NCBI GenBank assembly: GCA_947476855.1 | Contig: CANJSR010000215.1 | Coordinates: 1-7,976, forward strand | Direction of reading: 5' to 3' | Length of the DNA: 7,976 bases | Origin: Acetobacteraceae bacterium | GTDB lineage: Bacteria > Pseudomonadota > Alphaproteobacteria > Acetobacterales > Acetobacteraceae | Shown here: positions 1 through 5,780 of the stretch, piece by piece | Layout of the letters: the number at the start of each line of letters is the position of its first letter | Position numbering within the stretch: position 1 is the first letter of the stretch | Program-made: the position numbers and the translations under genes | The notes under the pieces: model-generated | Database searches by the model: none | The model's input: the letters and a program-made list of their open reading frames with translations, nothing else | Told to the model about the DNA's origin: nothing

Positions 1-1
1 C

Positions 2-640
2 GCGACCGAGAATGACGGCGTGAAGGTGCTGCGCGCGGTCGCGACCGACGGGCATCGCCTCGCCCGGGTCGAGGAACCGCTGCCCGAGGGCGCAGGGTCC
101 ATGCCCGGCGTGATCATCCCCCGCAAGACGGTCAACGAACTCCGCAAGTTGGTCGATGAGGTGACCGGGAATGTTGAGGTCGCGCTGTCCGACACGCGCA
201 TCCAGTTCCATGCGGACCAAGTCTTGCTGACCAGCAAGCTGATCGACGGGACCTTCCCGGAATACGAACGCGTGATCCCACGCGGCAACGACAAGATCCT
301 GCGCGTCGGCAAGAAGGACTTCGCCGATGCGGTCGGACGTGTCGCCGCGATCTCCTCCGAACGCTCCCGCCCGGTGAAGCTGTCCTTGGCGCGCGACCTG
401 CTGGTCCTGTCCGCGGCCAGCCCCGAGCAGGGCACCGCGAGCGAGGAGCTGGATGGGGAGCATGTGAAGTTCGATGCCGGCCCGCTGGAGATCGGCTTTC
501 AGGCCCGCTACCTGAACGACATCACCGACCAGATCGCCGACCAGGTGGAATTCCGCTTCGCCGACGGCTCCGCCCCCACGGTCGTGCAGGACGCCGCGGA
601 CCCGAGCGCGCTGTATGTGCTGATGCCGATGCGGGTGTAG
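2..640 (+). CDS. dnaN: DNA polymerase III beta subunit (sliding clamp), C-terminal part; 5' end outside the window
   Basis: This is the ring-shaped processivity factor that encircles DNA and tethers polymerase III and repair factors at the fork. The frame is open from base 2 to the TAG at 638-640, giving 212 visible residues of a protein usually about 370 long. The gene therefore starts upstream of the window, and the GTG at 20 is internal. Recognisable clamp features are LRAVATDGHRLA near the start (the end of domain I to II), the segment LIDGTFPEYERVIP, the helix ISSERSRPVKLSL, and the classic C-terminus YVLMPMRV, which forms part of the hydrophobic partner-binding pocket in the family. The end is canonical and intact. 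The next gene converges on it (enzyme I, stop at 675), so recF does not directly follow dnaN here. Identification is very secure. Confidence 0.96.
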   Translation, partial: ATENDGVKVLRAVATDGHRLARVEEPLPEGAGSMPGVIIPRKTVNELRKLVDEVTGNVEVALSDTRIQFHADQVLLTSKLIDGTFPEYERVIPRGNDKILRVGKKDFADAVGRVAAISSERSRPVKLSLARDLLVLSAASPEQGTASEELDGEHVKFDAGPLEIGFQARYLNDITDQIADQVEFRFADGSAPTVVQDAADPSALYVLMPMRV

Positions 641-643
641 CAA

Positions 644-684
644 CCCCGATCGGGCCGGGGCAGGGAAGGGTCTCTCAGCCTTCC
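644..684. terminator. Weak terminator-like hairpins between convergent dnaN and enzyme I genes
   Basis: Two short inverted repeats lie in and around the 34-bp convergent gap. CCCCG (644-648) can pair with CGGGG (656-660), and GGAAGG (664-669) can pair with CCTTCC (679-684). The second stem spans the enzyme I stop codon. Neither is followed by a T-run on either strand, so a classical intrinsic terminator is not shown. Their place between converging genes is the main reason to suspect a role in ending transcription. Confidence 0.25.
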
Positions 685-2528
685 TTGCCGAAGCCCGCGA
701 CGATTTCCCGGATGCGGTCGGCGTCCGACTGTTCCATGACGCGGCGGGCGAGCCTCACGCAGGCATCGATTTCCACGCCGCGCACCGCCTGCTTCACGCG
801 CGGCACGGCCGAGGCGCTCATGCTGAAGGAGCGCAGCCCGATCCCCAGCAGCAGGGGGGTCAGCATCGGGTTCGACGCCATTTCCCCGCAGACGGACACC
901 GGCATCCGGATGCGCAACGCGGCCTCGGTCGCGAACTGCACCAGGCGCAGCACGGCCGGGTGTATCGGATCGTACAGCGACGCCACGTCGGCATCCGCGC
1001 GGTCGACCGCCAGGGTGTAGGCGGTCAGGTCGTTGGTGCCGATGGCGAAGAAGTCGGCCTCCAGCGCCAGGGCGTCGGCGGCCAGCGCCGCCCCCGGGGT
1101 TTCGATCATGATGCCCAACGGCGGCGGCTTCTCGGGCATCCGTTCGCCGCGGCGGCGCAGGCGGCGGATGACGCGGTCATAGATATCCCGCGCGGCCCTG
1201 ACCTCCGAGACATTGGTTACCATCGGCAGCAGGACGCGCACCGGGCCGGCGGCGCCGGCGCGCAGGATGGCGGCGAACTGGGTTTCCAGCAGGTCCGGCT
1301 GGCGCAGCAGCAGGCGGATGCCACGAATGCCCAAGGCCGGGTTCACATCGGCGATGTCGGGGACATAGCCGGCGTTGGCCAGTGCCTCGATCTCCTTCTC
1401 GCCGCCCCAGTCCAGCACGCGGATGGTCACCGGGTCGCCGTGCATGGCCTCCACGATCGCGCGGTAGGTTTCGGTCTGCGTGTCCTCGTCGGGCAGGGTT
1501 TCCCGGTTCATGAACAGGAACTCGGTCCGCAGCAGGCCGATCCCGACCGCGCCGGACTGCACGATCAGCGGCAGTTCGACGGGCAGTTCCAGGTTGGCCT
1601 GAAGCTCGACCGGTTCATTGTCCTCGGTCTCGGCCGGCAGGCGGCGCAGGCGGGCATAGCGCTGGCGTTCGCGGGCGAAGGCGGTGACGGCGCGCCGAGC
1701 GGCGATCAGGCTGGCGGGGGAGGGATTGAGGATGACGGTCCCGGCGATGCCGTCGACGATCGCCGTGTCGCCCGGCCGCATCGCGTGGGCGAGGCCGGTG
1801 ACGCCCAGCACCGCGGGCACCCCCAGGGCACGCAGCATGACGGCGGTATGACCATCGGCGCCGCCTTCCTCAGTGGCGACCCCGGCGAGCCGCGACGGGT
1901 CCAGCAGCGCGGCATCGGCGGGGCGCAGTTCTTCGCTGATCAGGACAGCGCCGTCGGGCAGTGCGGCGAAGCTGCGGAAGGGCGCGCGGGTGAGGTTGCG
2001 GACGAGACGGCGCGCGATCTCGCGCACTTCGTCGCCTCGCCGGCGCAGGCTGGCCAGGTCCTCGGCCGACGAGTCGGAGGTGGCCTGTTCCATGATGGCG
2101 TCGGCGATGGCGTCCGCCTCGGCCATGACGGCGCTTTCCGCCGACAGCAGCGTGTCCTCGATCCGACGTCGCACGCCGCGCATCAGCCGGGAGGAGCCCA
2201 GCATACGGCTATAGGCGTCGATGAGGGGCGCGATCTCGGTCTGGCTGTCTTCCGGCAGGATGGTCAGCCGGCCGCGCAGCTTCGTCAGTTGTTTGCGGGA
2301 TTGGGCGACGGCCGCTTCCAGGCGGGCGCCCTCGGCCGCGATGTCGGAGGCCTGGATCTTGTGGCGGGCGATCACCGGCTCGGGTTCACTGGCGCCGAAG
2401 ACCGGGCCGATGGCGACACCGGCCGAGACGGGGATGCCGATGAACTGGCGTTCGGGTCGGGTGGCTTCGGGGGAGGTCGGGCGGGCGAGGCGCCGGTGCT
2501 GTGGGGGTGGCGGCCTAGTCGCGTTCAT
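675..2528 (-). CDS. ptsI: Phosphoenolpyruvate-protein phosphotransferase (PTS enzyme I)
   Basis: Enzyme I starts the cytoplasmic PTS relay: it takes phosphate from PEP onto a histidine and passes it to HPr. The 617-residue protein has the full EI layout. FIGIPVSAGVAIG (about 29-41) opens the N-terminal domain. The phospho-histidine is His227 in GGADGHTAV (222-230). The PEP-binding barrel has LLRTEFLFMNRE (332-343), NPALGIRGIR (396-405), GIMIETPGAA (472-481, Glu476), GTNDL (497-501, Asp500) and the catalytic Cys547 in CGEMA. There is no GAF domain, so it is not an EI-Ntr fusion, although databases often label this family ptsP. The ATG at 2528 lies inside the end of the HPr gene (14-bp overlap) and has a good GGAGG 9 nt upstream. 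It gives a 28-residue Pro/Arg-rich leader before the conserved core. Odd points: Asp-Gly replaces the usual Thr-Ser before the active histidine, and the usual RTLDxGGDK reads RVLDWGGEK. It is the last gene of the operon. Confidence 0.95.
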   Translation of the reverse strand: MNATRPPPPQHRRLARPTSPEATRPERQFIGIPVSAGVAIGPVFGASEPEPVIARHKIQASDIAAEGARLEAAVAQSRKQLTKLRGRLTILPEDSQTEIAPLIDAYSRMLGSSRLMRGVRRRIEDTLLSAESAVMAEADAIADAIMEQATSDSSAEDLASLRRRGDEVREIARRLVRNLTRAPFRSFAALPDGAVLISEELRPADAALLDPSRLAGVATEEGGADGHTAVMLRALGVPAVLGVTGLAHAMRPGDTAIVDGIAGTVILNPSPASLIAARRAVTAFARERQRYARLRRLPAETEDNEPVELQANLELPVELPLIVQSGAVGIGLLRTEFLFMNRETLPDEDTQTETYRAIVEAMHGDPVTIRVLDWGGEKEIEALANAGYVPDIADVNPALGIRGIRLLLRQPDLLETQFAAILRAGAAGPVRVLLPMVTNVSEVRAARDIYDRVIRRLRRRGERMPEKPPPLGIMIETPGAALAADALALEADFFAIGTNDLTAYTLAVDRADADVASLYDPIHPAVLRLVQFATEAALRIRMPVSVCGEMASNPMLTPLLLGIGLRSFSMSASAVPRVKQAVRGVEIDACVRLARRVMEQSDADRIREIVAGFGKEG

Positions 2529-2805
2529 CGAAGCCTGCCTCCACCAGGCCCGCCAGCGCTTCCAGCGCTTCCTTGGCGTCCCAGCCCTCGGCACGGAGTT
2601 CGATGGTGGCCCCACGGCCGGCGCCGAGCATCATGAGACCCATGATGGAGCGGGCGGAGACGGTCTGGCCGTCGCGCAGCACGTCGACGGAGGCGCCGAA
2701 GCGTTCGGCCAGGGTCACGAACTTGGCGGCGGCGCGGGCGTGCAGGCCCCGCTTGTTGGGGATCACGACGCTGCGCGTCAGGACGGTGGCGCCCGGATCA
2801 GACAT
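2515..2805 (-). CDS. ptsH: HPr family phosphocarrier protein
   Basis: This small cytoplasmic phosphocarrier receives phosphate from enzyme I and hands it to EIIA. It is 96 residues, close to the usual 85-95. The active-site motif is NKRGLHARAAAKF (17-29) with phospho-His22 and the supporting Arg24. The regulatory serine region is SARSIMGLMML (50-60) with Ser53, the likely target of the HprK encoded four genes upstream in the same operon. The start is the only one possible: reading upstream in frame gives no ATG, GTG or TTG before the TGA at 2836-2838, which is also the stop codon of the preceding EIIA gene. No strong Shine-Dalgarno precedes the ATG. Its end overlaps the enzyme I start by 14 bp. 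The family call is secure; whether it serves sugar uptake or only regulation cannot be told from the protein. Confidence 0.95.
   Translation of the reverse strand: MSDPGATVLTRSVVIPNKRGLHARAAAKFVTLAERFGASVDVLRDGQTVSARSIMGLMMLGAGRGATIELRAEGWDAKEALEALAGLVEAGFDERD
2538..2542 (-). promoter_or_regulatory. Ribosome binding site that sets the enzyme I start
   Basis: On the minus strand GGAGG lies 9 nt upstream of the ATG at 2528, within the last codons of the HPr gene. It supports this start over the upstream in-frame ATG at 2615, whose 29 extra residues (Arg/Trp-rich, fully overlapping HPr) do not resemble enzyme I. The overlap suggests translational coupling of HPr and EI. Confidence 0.7.
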
Positions 2806-2835
2806 GGGGGCCGTTGGCCGACACCCAGGCCATTG

Positions 2836-3270
2836 TCACGCGCATCCCGCCTTGGGGCGGGGCGTGCCGCGGCAGCCATGCAGGACATGGGACGCGGCGG
2901 CGATGTATTTGCGGCCGGCTTCCTCGGCGCAGTTCACCGCGACCGCGAGGGGTTGGCTGGAGCGGACCTTGGCCAGCTTGACCAGCATGGGCAGGTTGAC
3001 GCCCGCGATCACCTCGACCCCGCCGCGTTCCATCATCGAGATGGCGAGGTTGGAGGGGGTGCCGCCGAACATGTCGGTCAGCAGGACGACGCCGTCGCCG
3101 GTGTCGCAGCGGTCGATACAGGCCTCGATCTCGGCGCGCCGGTTGTCCACGTCGTCGTCGGGCCCGATGCAGACGGTGTCGACGTTGCGCTGTGCGCCGA
3201 CCACGTGCTCCATCGCGGAACGCAGTTCCTCGGCCAGACGGCCATGGGTGACCAGGATCATGCCGATCAT
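2836..3270 (-). CDS. Mannose-family PTS EIIA component
   Basis: This is the EIIA(Man)-type domain that accepts phosphate from HPr. It is a single domain of 144 residues, like the EIIA part of ManX or of DhaM. The phospho-histidine is His9 in MILVTHG (4-10). Family signatures are LLTDMFGGTPSN (63-74, with the catalytic-site Asp66) and GVNLPMLVKLA (90-100). The C-terminal tail (about 130-144) is cysteine- and basic-residue-containing and not conserved in my memory of the family. The start at 3270 fits the family N-terminus (MIG-hydrophobic-THG); the ATG at 3261 would remove three residues of the first strand. No EIIB or EIIC gene lies in the window, so the phosphate acceptor is unknown and the protein is probably regulatory. 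The 74 bp between it and rapZ (3271-3344) is locally A+T-richer and has no hairpin I could see. It could be a leader or hold a weak internal promoter, but no good -35/-10 pair is visible. Confidence 0.93.
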   Translation of the reverse strand: MIGMILVTHGRLAEELRSAMEHVVGAQRNVDTVCIGPDDDVDNRRAEIEACIDRCDTGDGVVLLTDMFGGTPSNLAISMMERGGVEVIAGVNLPMLVKLAKVRSSQPLAVAVNCAEEAGRKYIAAASHVLHGCRGTPRPKAGCA

Positions 3271-3344
3271 GGGCGGTTCGGCGTGTCCCGGCCGGCCCCG
3301 ACAAGCGTGGACCTGTTGTGTTTATGGCTGATCATTGGTGTTCC

Positions 3345-4340
3345 TCAGGCCTCCTGTGCCTGAACCGACGAGGGCCGCGTGCCTTCGCCGCTATCAACCA
3401 TGTCCCGGCGCGGCACCGGGCGGTGCATCCGATCAGCGAGCTCATGTCCTTCCCGCACAAGTTCGCGGTGAGTCACATGCGTTCGCCATTCGGTACCGCC
3501 ATGCCCGTTGTTGGCGTCGGCGGCAAGGTGTTCGGCAAGTTTTTCTATCAGATGGACCGACCGGTGACGGCCACCGGTGCAGCCGATCGCGATCGTCGCG
3601 TATTTTTTGCCCTCTTGCACGAACCTCGGCAAGACCAGGTCGACCAGGGCCACGATCCGGTCGAAATAGGCATCGTGGTCCGGATCGGCGGATATATAGG
3701 CCCGCACTGCCGGATCAAGCCCCGTGTAGGGGCGCAGCGCGGCGTCGTAGTGGGGGTTGGTCAGGAACCGGGCGTCGAAAACCATGTCGGCCTCGGGCGG
3801 CAGGCCGCGCGGAAAGCCGAAGGACGTCAGGTTGACGACCATCCGCGCCTCTCCGGATTCGGGATCGGAGCCATAGTGTTGCTCGATGAGACGTCGCAGC
3901 GCGGGCAGCGGCAGGTCGGAGGTGTCGATCACCAGGTCCGCGTTTTCCCGCAGCGGCGCCGTCAGGTCCTGTTCGGCCTTGATGCCATCCGCAACCCTGC
4001 CCTGCGGCGCCATCGGGTGGCGGCGGCGGGATTCGGTGTAGCGGCGTTGCAGCGCCTGGTCGTTGGCCCAGGCGAAGACCAGTTCGACCCGCAGGGCCGG
4101 ATTGCGCCGCAGCCGGCCGAGCGCCTCCAGCACCAGGGTGGCGTCGAAGCCGCGGGTGCGTGTGTCGACGCACAAAGCGAGCTTGCGGTTCCCGCGCGTG
4201 ACCATGTCTTCCAGCATCGTCAGCGGCGGGTTGTCCACGGCCTCATACCCGACATCCTCCAGCACGCGGAGGATGGACGCCTTGCCGCCGCCTGACAGGC
4301 CGGTGACGACGACGACGGAGAGGCTGGCGGGGGTGGTCAT
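3345..4340 (-). CDS. rapZ: RapZ/YvcJ-family nucleotide-binding RNase adapter
   Basis: RapZ-family proteins bind nucleotides. In enterobacteria RapZ delivers the GlmZ small RNA to RNase E and senses glucosamine-6-phosphate; the role in alphaproteobacteria is less clear. The 331-residue protein has a P-loop GLSGGGKAS (14-22), then GYEAVDNPP, a basic stretch RRYTESRRRHP (about 99-109), FDARFLTNPHY (188-198) followed by the family signature TGLDPAVRAYI, and the C-terminal-domain signature GCTGGRHRS (253-261). The start at 4340 overlaps the hprK stop (ATGA) and has GGAG 10 nt upstream; the ATG at 4385 would only add residues inside hprK. Odd points: Ala21 follows the P-loop lysine where Ser/Thr is usual, and about 37 residues extend past the normal end (HREL, 291-294). 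The family call is secure; RNA targets are unknown. Confidence 0.94.
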   Translation of the reverse strand: MTTPASLSVVVVTGLSGGGKASILRVLEDVGYEAVDNPPLTMLEDMVTRGNRKLALCVDTRTRGFDATLVLEALGRLRRNPALRVELVFAWANDQALQRRYTESRRRHPMAPQGRVADGIKAEQDLTAPLRENADLVIDTSDLPLPALRRLIEQHYGSDPESGEARMVVNLTSFGFPRGLPPEADMVFDARFLTNPHYDAALRPYTGLDPAVRAYISADPDHDAYFDRIVALVDLVLPRFVQEGKKYATIAIGCTGGRHRSVHLIEKLAEHLAADANNGHGGTEWRTHVTHRELVREGHELADRMHRPVPRRDMVDSGEGTRPSSVQAQEA

Positions 4341-4771
4341 GCCGCGAAGGCTCCGGCGAGTTGGCTGACGCGCCCCAGGGCGCAATCCAGCGCCAGGATG
4401 GCCCGATCGGCGGCGGAGGCGGCGGTGGGATCGATCTGGACGATGGGAACATCCAGGGTTGGGTGGCGCCGGGGTTCCGGCAGGCGGGGCGCGGCGGCGG
4501 ACAGATCCACGACCAGGGCGATCCGGGCCTGGTCCGCACAGGGCAGCCGGGTGATCCCGAGGCCGCGTGTTTCCAGCAGCCCGGCCAGGGCGGGCGGGGC
4601 GGAGGCCATGCCCTCGGCGATCCGCACCTGGTCATCGGCGACGAGTATGAAGCCGCGGCCCAGGAGACGAAGGACGAGGTCGGATTTGCCTGACCCGGGC
4701 GGGCCGATCACCAGGATCGCCTGACCATCACGGGCGGCACAACTTCCATGCACAAGCCGAGCGGGTTGCAT
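4337..4771 (-). CDS. hprK: HPr kinase/phosphorylase, short alphaproteobacterial form
   Basis: HprK phosphorylates HPr on its regulatory serine and can reverse this, linking the PTS to metabolic state. The 144-residue protein corresponds only to the C-terminal catalytic domain of the roughly 310-residue Firmicutes enzyme; this shortened form is typical of alphaproteobacteria. Visible motifs are LVHGSCAA (6-13), the Walker A GPPGSGKSD (23-31), FILVADDQV (41-49) and the HprK signature ETRGLGITRLP (67-77). The ATG at 4771 was chosen because it gives the family's usual N-terminus. The ATGs at 4849/4852 and the ORF start at 5077 would add Arg-rich sequence overlapping the divergent dehydratase gene. 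No clear Shine-Dalgarno is seen, so the message may be leaderless or the start weak. This is the first gene of the PTS operon, and it ends in a 4-bp overlap with rapZ. Confidence 0.92.
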   Translation of the reverse strand: MQPARLVHGSCAARDGQAILVIGPPGSGKSDLVLRLLGRGFILVADDQVRIAEGMASAPPALAGLLETRGLGITRLPCADQARIALVVDLSAAAPRLPEPRRHPTLDVPIVQIDPTAASAADRAILALDCALGRVSQLAGAFAA

Positions 4772-4850
4772 CGTGGCAATGTGGTCTGGATCGCGACGGA
4801 AGGGAAGCGTCTTGTCGCGACTGCCCCGCCGTGCCAGCGTCGGCTTCATC
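4772..4850. promoter_or_regulatory. Divergent promoter region between hprK operon and dehydratase operon
   Basis: Only 79 bp separate the chosen start codons of two divergent transcription units, so promoters for both must lie here or reach into the coding sequences. TCGCGAC occurs twice in direct orientation (4791-4797 and 4815-4821), the second copy forming the perfect 8-bp palindrome GTCGCGAC (4814-4821). These could be operator half-sites, but such short G/C words are common in this composition. I see no convincing -35/-10 pair. The location is firm; the specific sites are speculative. Confidence 0.35.
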
Positions 4851-5780
4851 ATGCTCAGCCGTTCCGCAATTGCCGCCGCCGCCCTCCGCCTGGACGGGCA
4901 TGTTCGCCACACACCGTTGCTGCGGGTTCCGGGGCGGGAGTTCGGGATCGAATCGCCGGTCGCCCTGAAGCTGGAGTTGCTGCAGCACGCGGGCAGCTTC
5001 AAGCCGCGCGGGGCGTTCAACCGGCTGCTGTCGCTGCCGTCGCTGCCCGAGCGTGTGATCGCGGCGTCTGGCGGCAACCATGGCGCGGCGGTGGCCTATG
5101 CCGCGCGGGCGCTGGGGATCGTGGCGGAAATCTTCGTGCCGGAGACGACGCCCGAGGCAAAGGTGGCTCGGATCGCGAGCTATGGCGCCCGCGTCGTCCG
5201 TGTCGGGTCCGCCTATGCCGAGGCGCTGGCCGCCTCTCGTGCGCGTCAGGCCGAGACGGGGGCGCTGGAGATCCATGCCTATGACCATCCCGACGTGCTG
5301 GCCGGGCAGGGGACCGTGGGGCGGGAGTTTGAGATGGACGCTCCCGACCTGACCCATGTGTTGGTCGCGACGGGCGGCGGCGGGCTGATCGGCGGCATCG
5401 CGGCCTGGTACGCGGGTTCGGTGCAGGTGGTCAGCGTGGAGCCCGAGGGCTGCCCGACGTTGCACACCGCGCTGCGGGAGGGCCGCCCGGTCGATGCTCC
5501 GGTGGGCGGCATCGCGGCTGACAGCCTGGGCGCCCGACAGGTCGGGGCGGAGATGTTTCCGATCGCCCAGGCCTTTGTCCGGCAGGCCGTGCTGGTGACC
5601 GATGAGGCGATCCTGTCGGCGCGCCAGGCCTTGTGGGACCGGTTCCGGCTGATCGCCGAACCGGGTGGCGCGACGGCCCTGGCAGCGTTGCTGTCCGGCC
5701 GGTTCAATCCTCCGTCCGGGGCGCGGGTCGGCGTCCTGGTATGCGGTGCCAACACCGACCCGGCGAAGGTGACGATATGA
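4851..5780 (+). CDS. Serine/threonine dehydratase, PLP-dependent fold-type II, without ACT domain
   Basis: The protein belongs to the threonine/serine dehydratase family (threonine to 2-oxobutyrate, or serine to pyruvate, plus ammonia), which also contains serine racemase and hydroxyaspartate dehydratase. It has 309 residues. HTPLL (20-24) opens the fold, the PLP Schiff-base lysine is Lys51 in GSFKPRGAF, the substrate/carboxylate loop is SGGNHGAA (73-80), and the phosphate-binding glycine loop is TGGGGLIGG (174-182). EPGGATALAAL and CGANTDP (298-304) complete the C-terminal part. There is no C-terminal ACT domain, so it resembles the short catabolic forms rather than feedback-inhibited IlvA. 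The start at 4851 fits the family; the earlier GTG at 4773 and ATG at 4779 would add an Arg/Ser-rich leader running back to the hprK start. Its stop overlaps the next gene's ATG (ATGA). The substrate cannot be decided from sequence alone. Confidence 0.91.
   Translation: MLSRSAIAAAALRLDGHVRHTPLLRVPGREFGIESPVALKLELLQHAGSFKPRGAFNRLLSLPSLPERVIAASGGNHGAAVAYAARALGIVAEIFVPETTPEAKVARIASYGARVVRVGSAYAEALAASRARQAETGALEIHAYDHPDVLAGQGTVGREFEMDAPDLTHVLVATGGGGLIGGIAAWYAGSVQVVSVEPEGCPTLHTALREGRPVDAPVGGIAADSLGARQVGAEMFPIAQAFVRQAVLVTDEAILSARQALWDRFRLIAEPGGATALAALLSGRFNPPSGARVGVLVCGANTDPAKVTI

Noticed and set aside
960..2636. Long plus-strand open frame (558 codons) opposite enzyme I
   Set aside because: It lies antisense to a clear enzyme I with all catalytic motifs. 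Its product is Gly/Gln/Arg/Asp-rich with no recognisable domain, as expected from the reverse frame of a G+C-rich gene.
675..3270. A single fused EIIA-HPr-EI protein (DhaM)
   Set aside because: The gene order matches, but a TGA separates EIIA from HPr and HPr ends in its own stop in a different frame from enzyme I, so three separate proteins are encoded unless there is read-through.
2798..3304. Alternative minus-strand frame overlapping EIIA
   Set aside because: It is Arg/Gly/His-rich and shifted by one base from the EIIA frame, which carries the His9 and DMFGGTPSN motifs.
2221..3363. Plus-strand open frame spanning enzyme I, HPr and EIIA
   Set aside because: It is antisense to three well-supported genes and has low-complexity composition; a shadow of the base composition.
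4773..4850. Earlier start (GTG 4773 or ATG 4779) for the dehydratase
   Set aside because: The added leader is Arg/Ser-rich and the family N-terminus fits the ATG at 4851. The choice is likely but not proven, as no strong ribosome site marks either start.
4772..5077. N-terminal extension of hprK to the ATG at 5077
   Set aside because: The extra 102 residues are Arg/Ser-rich, overlap the divergent dehydratase gene, and do not look like the N-terminal domain of long HprK proteins.
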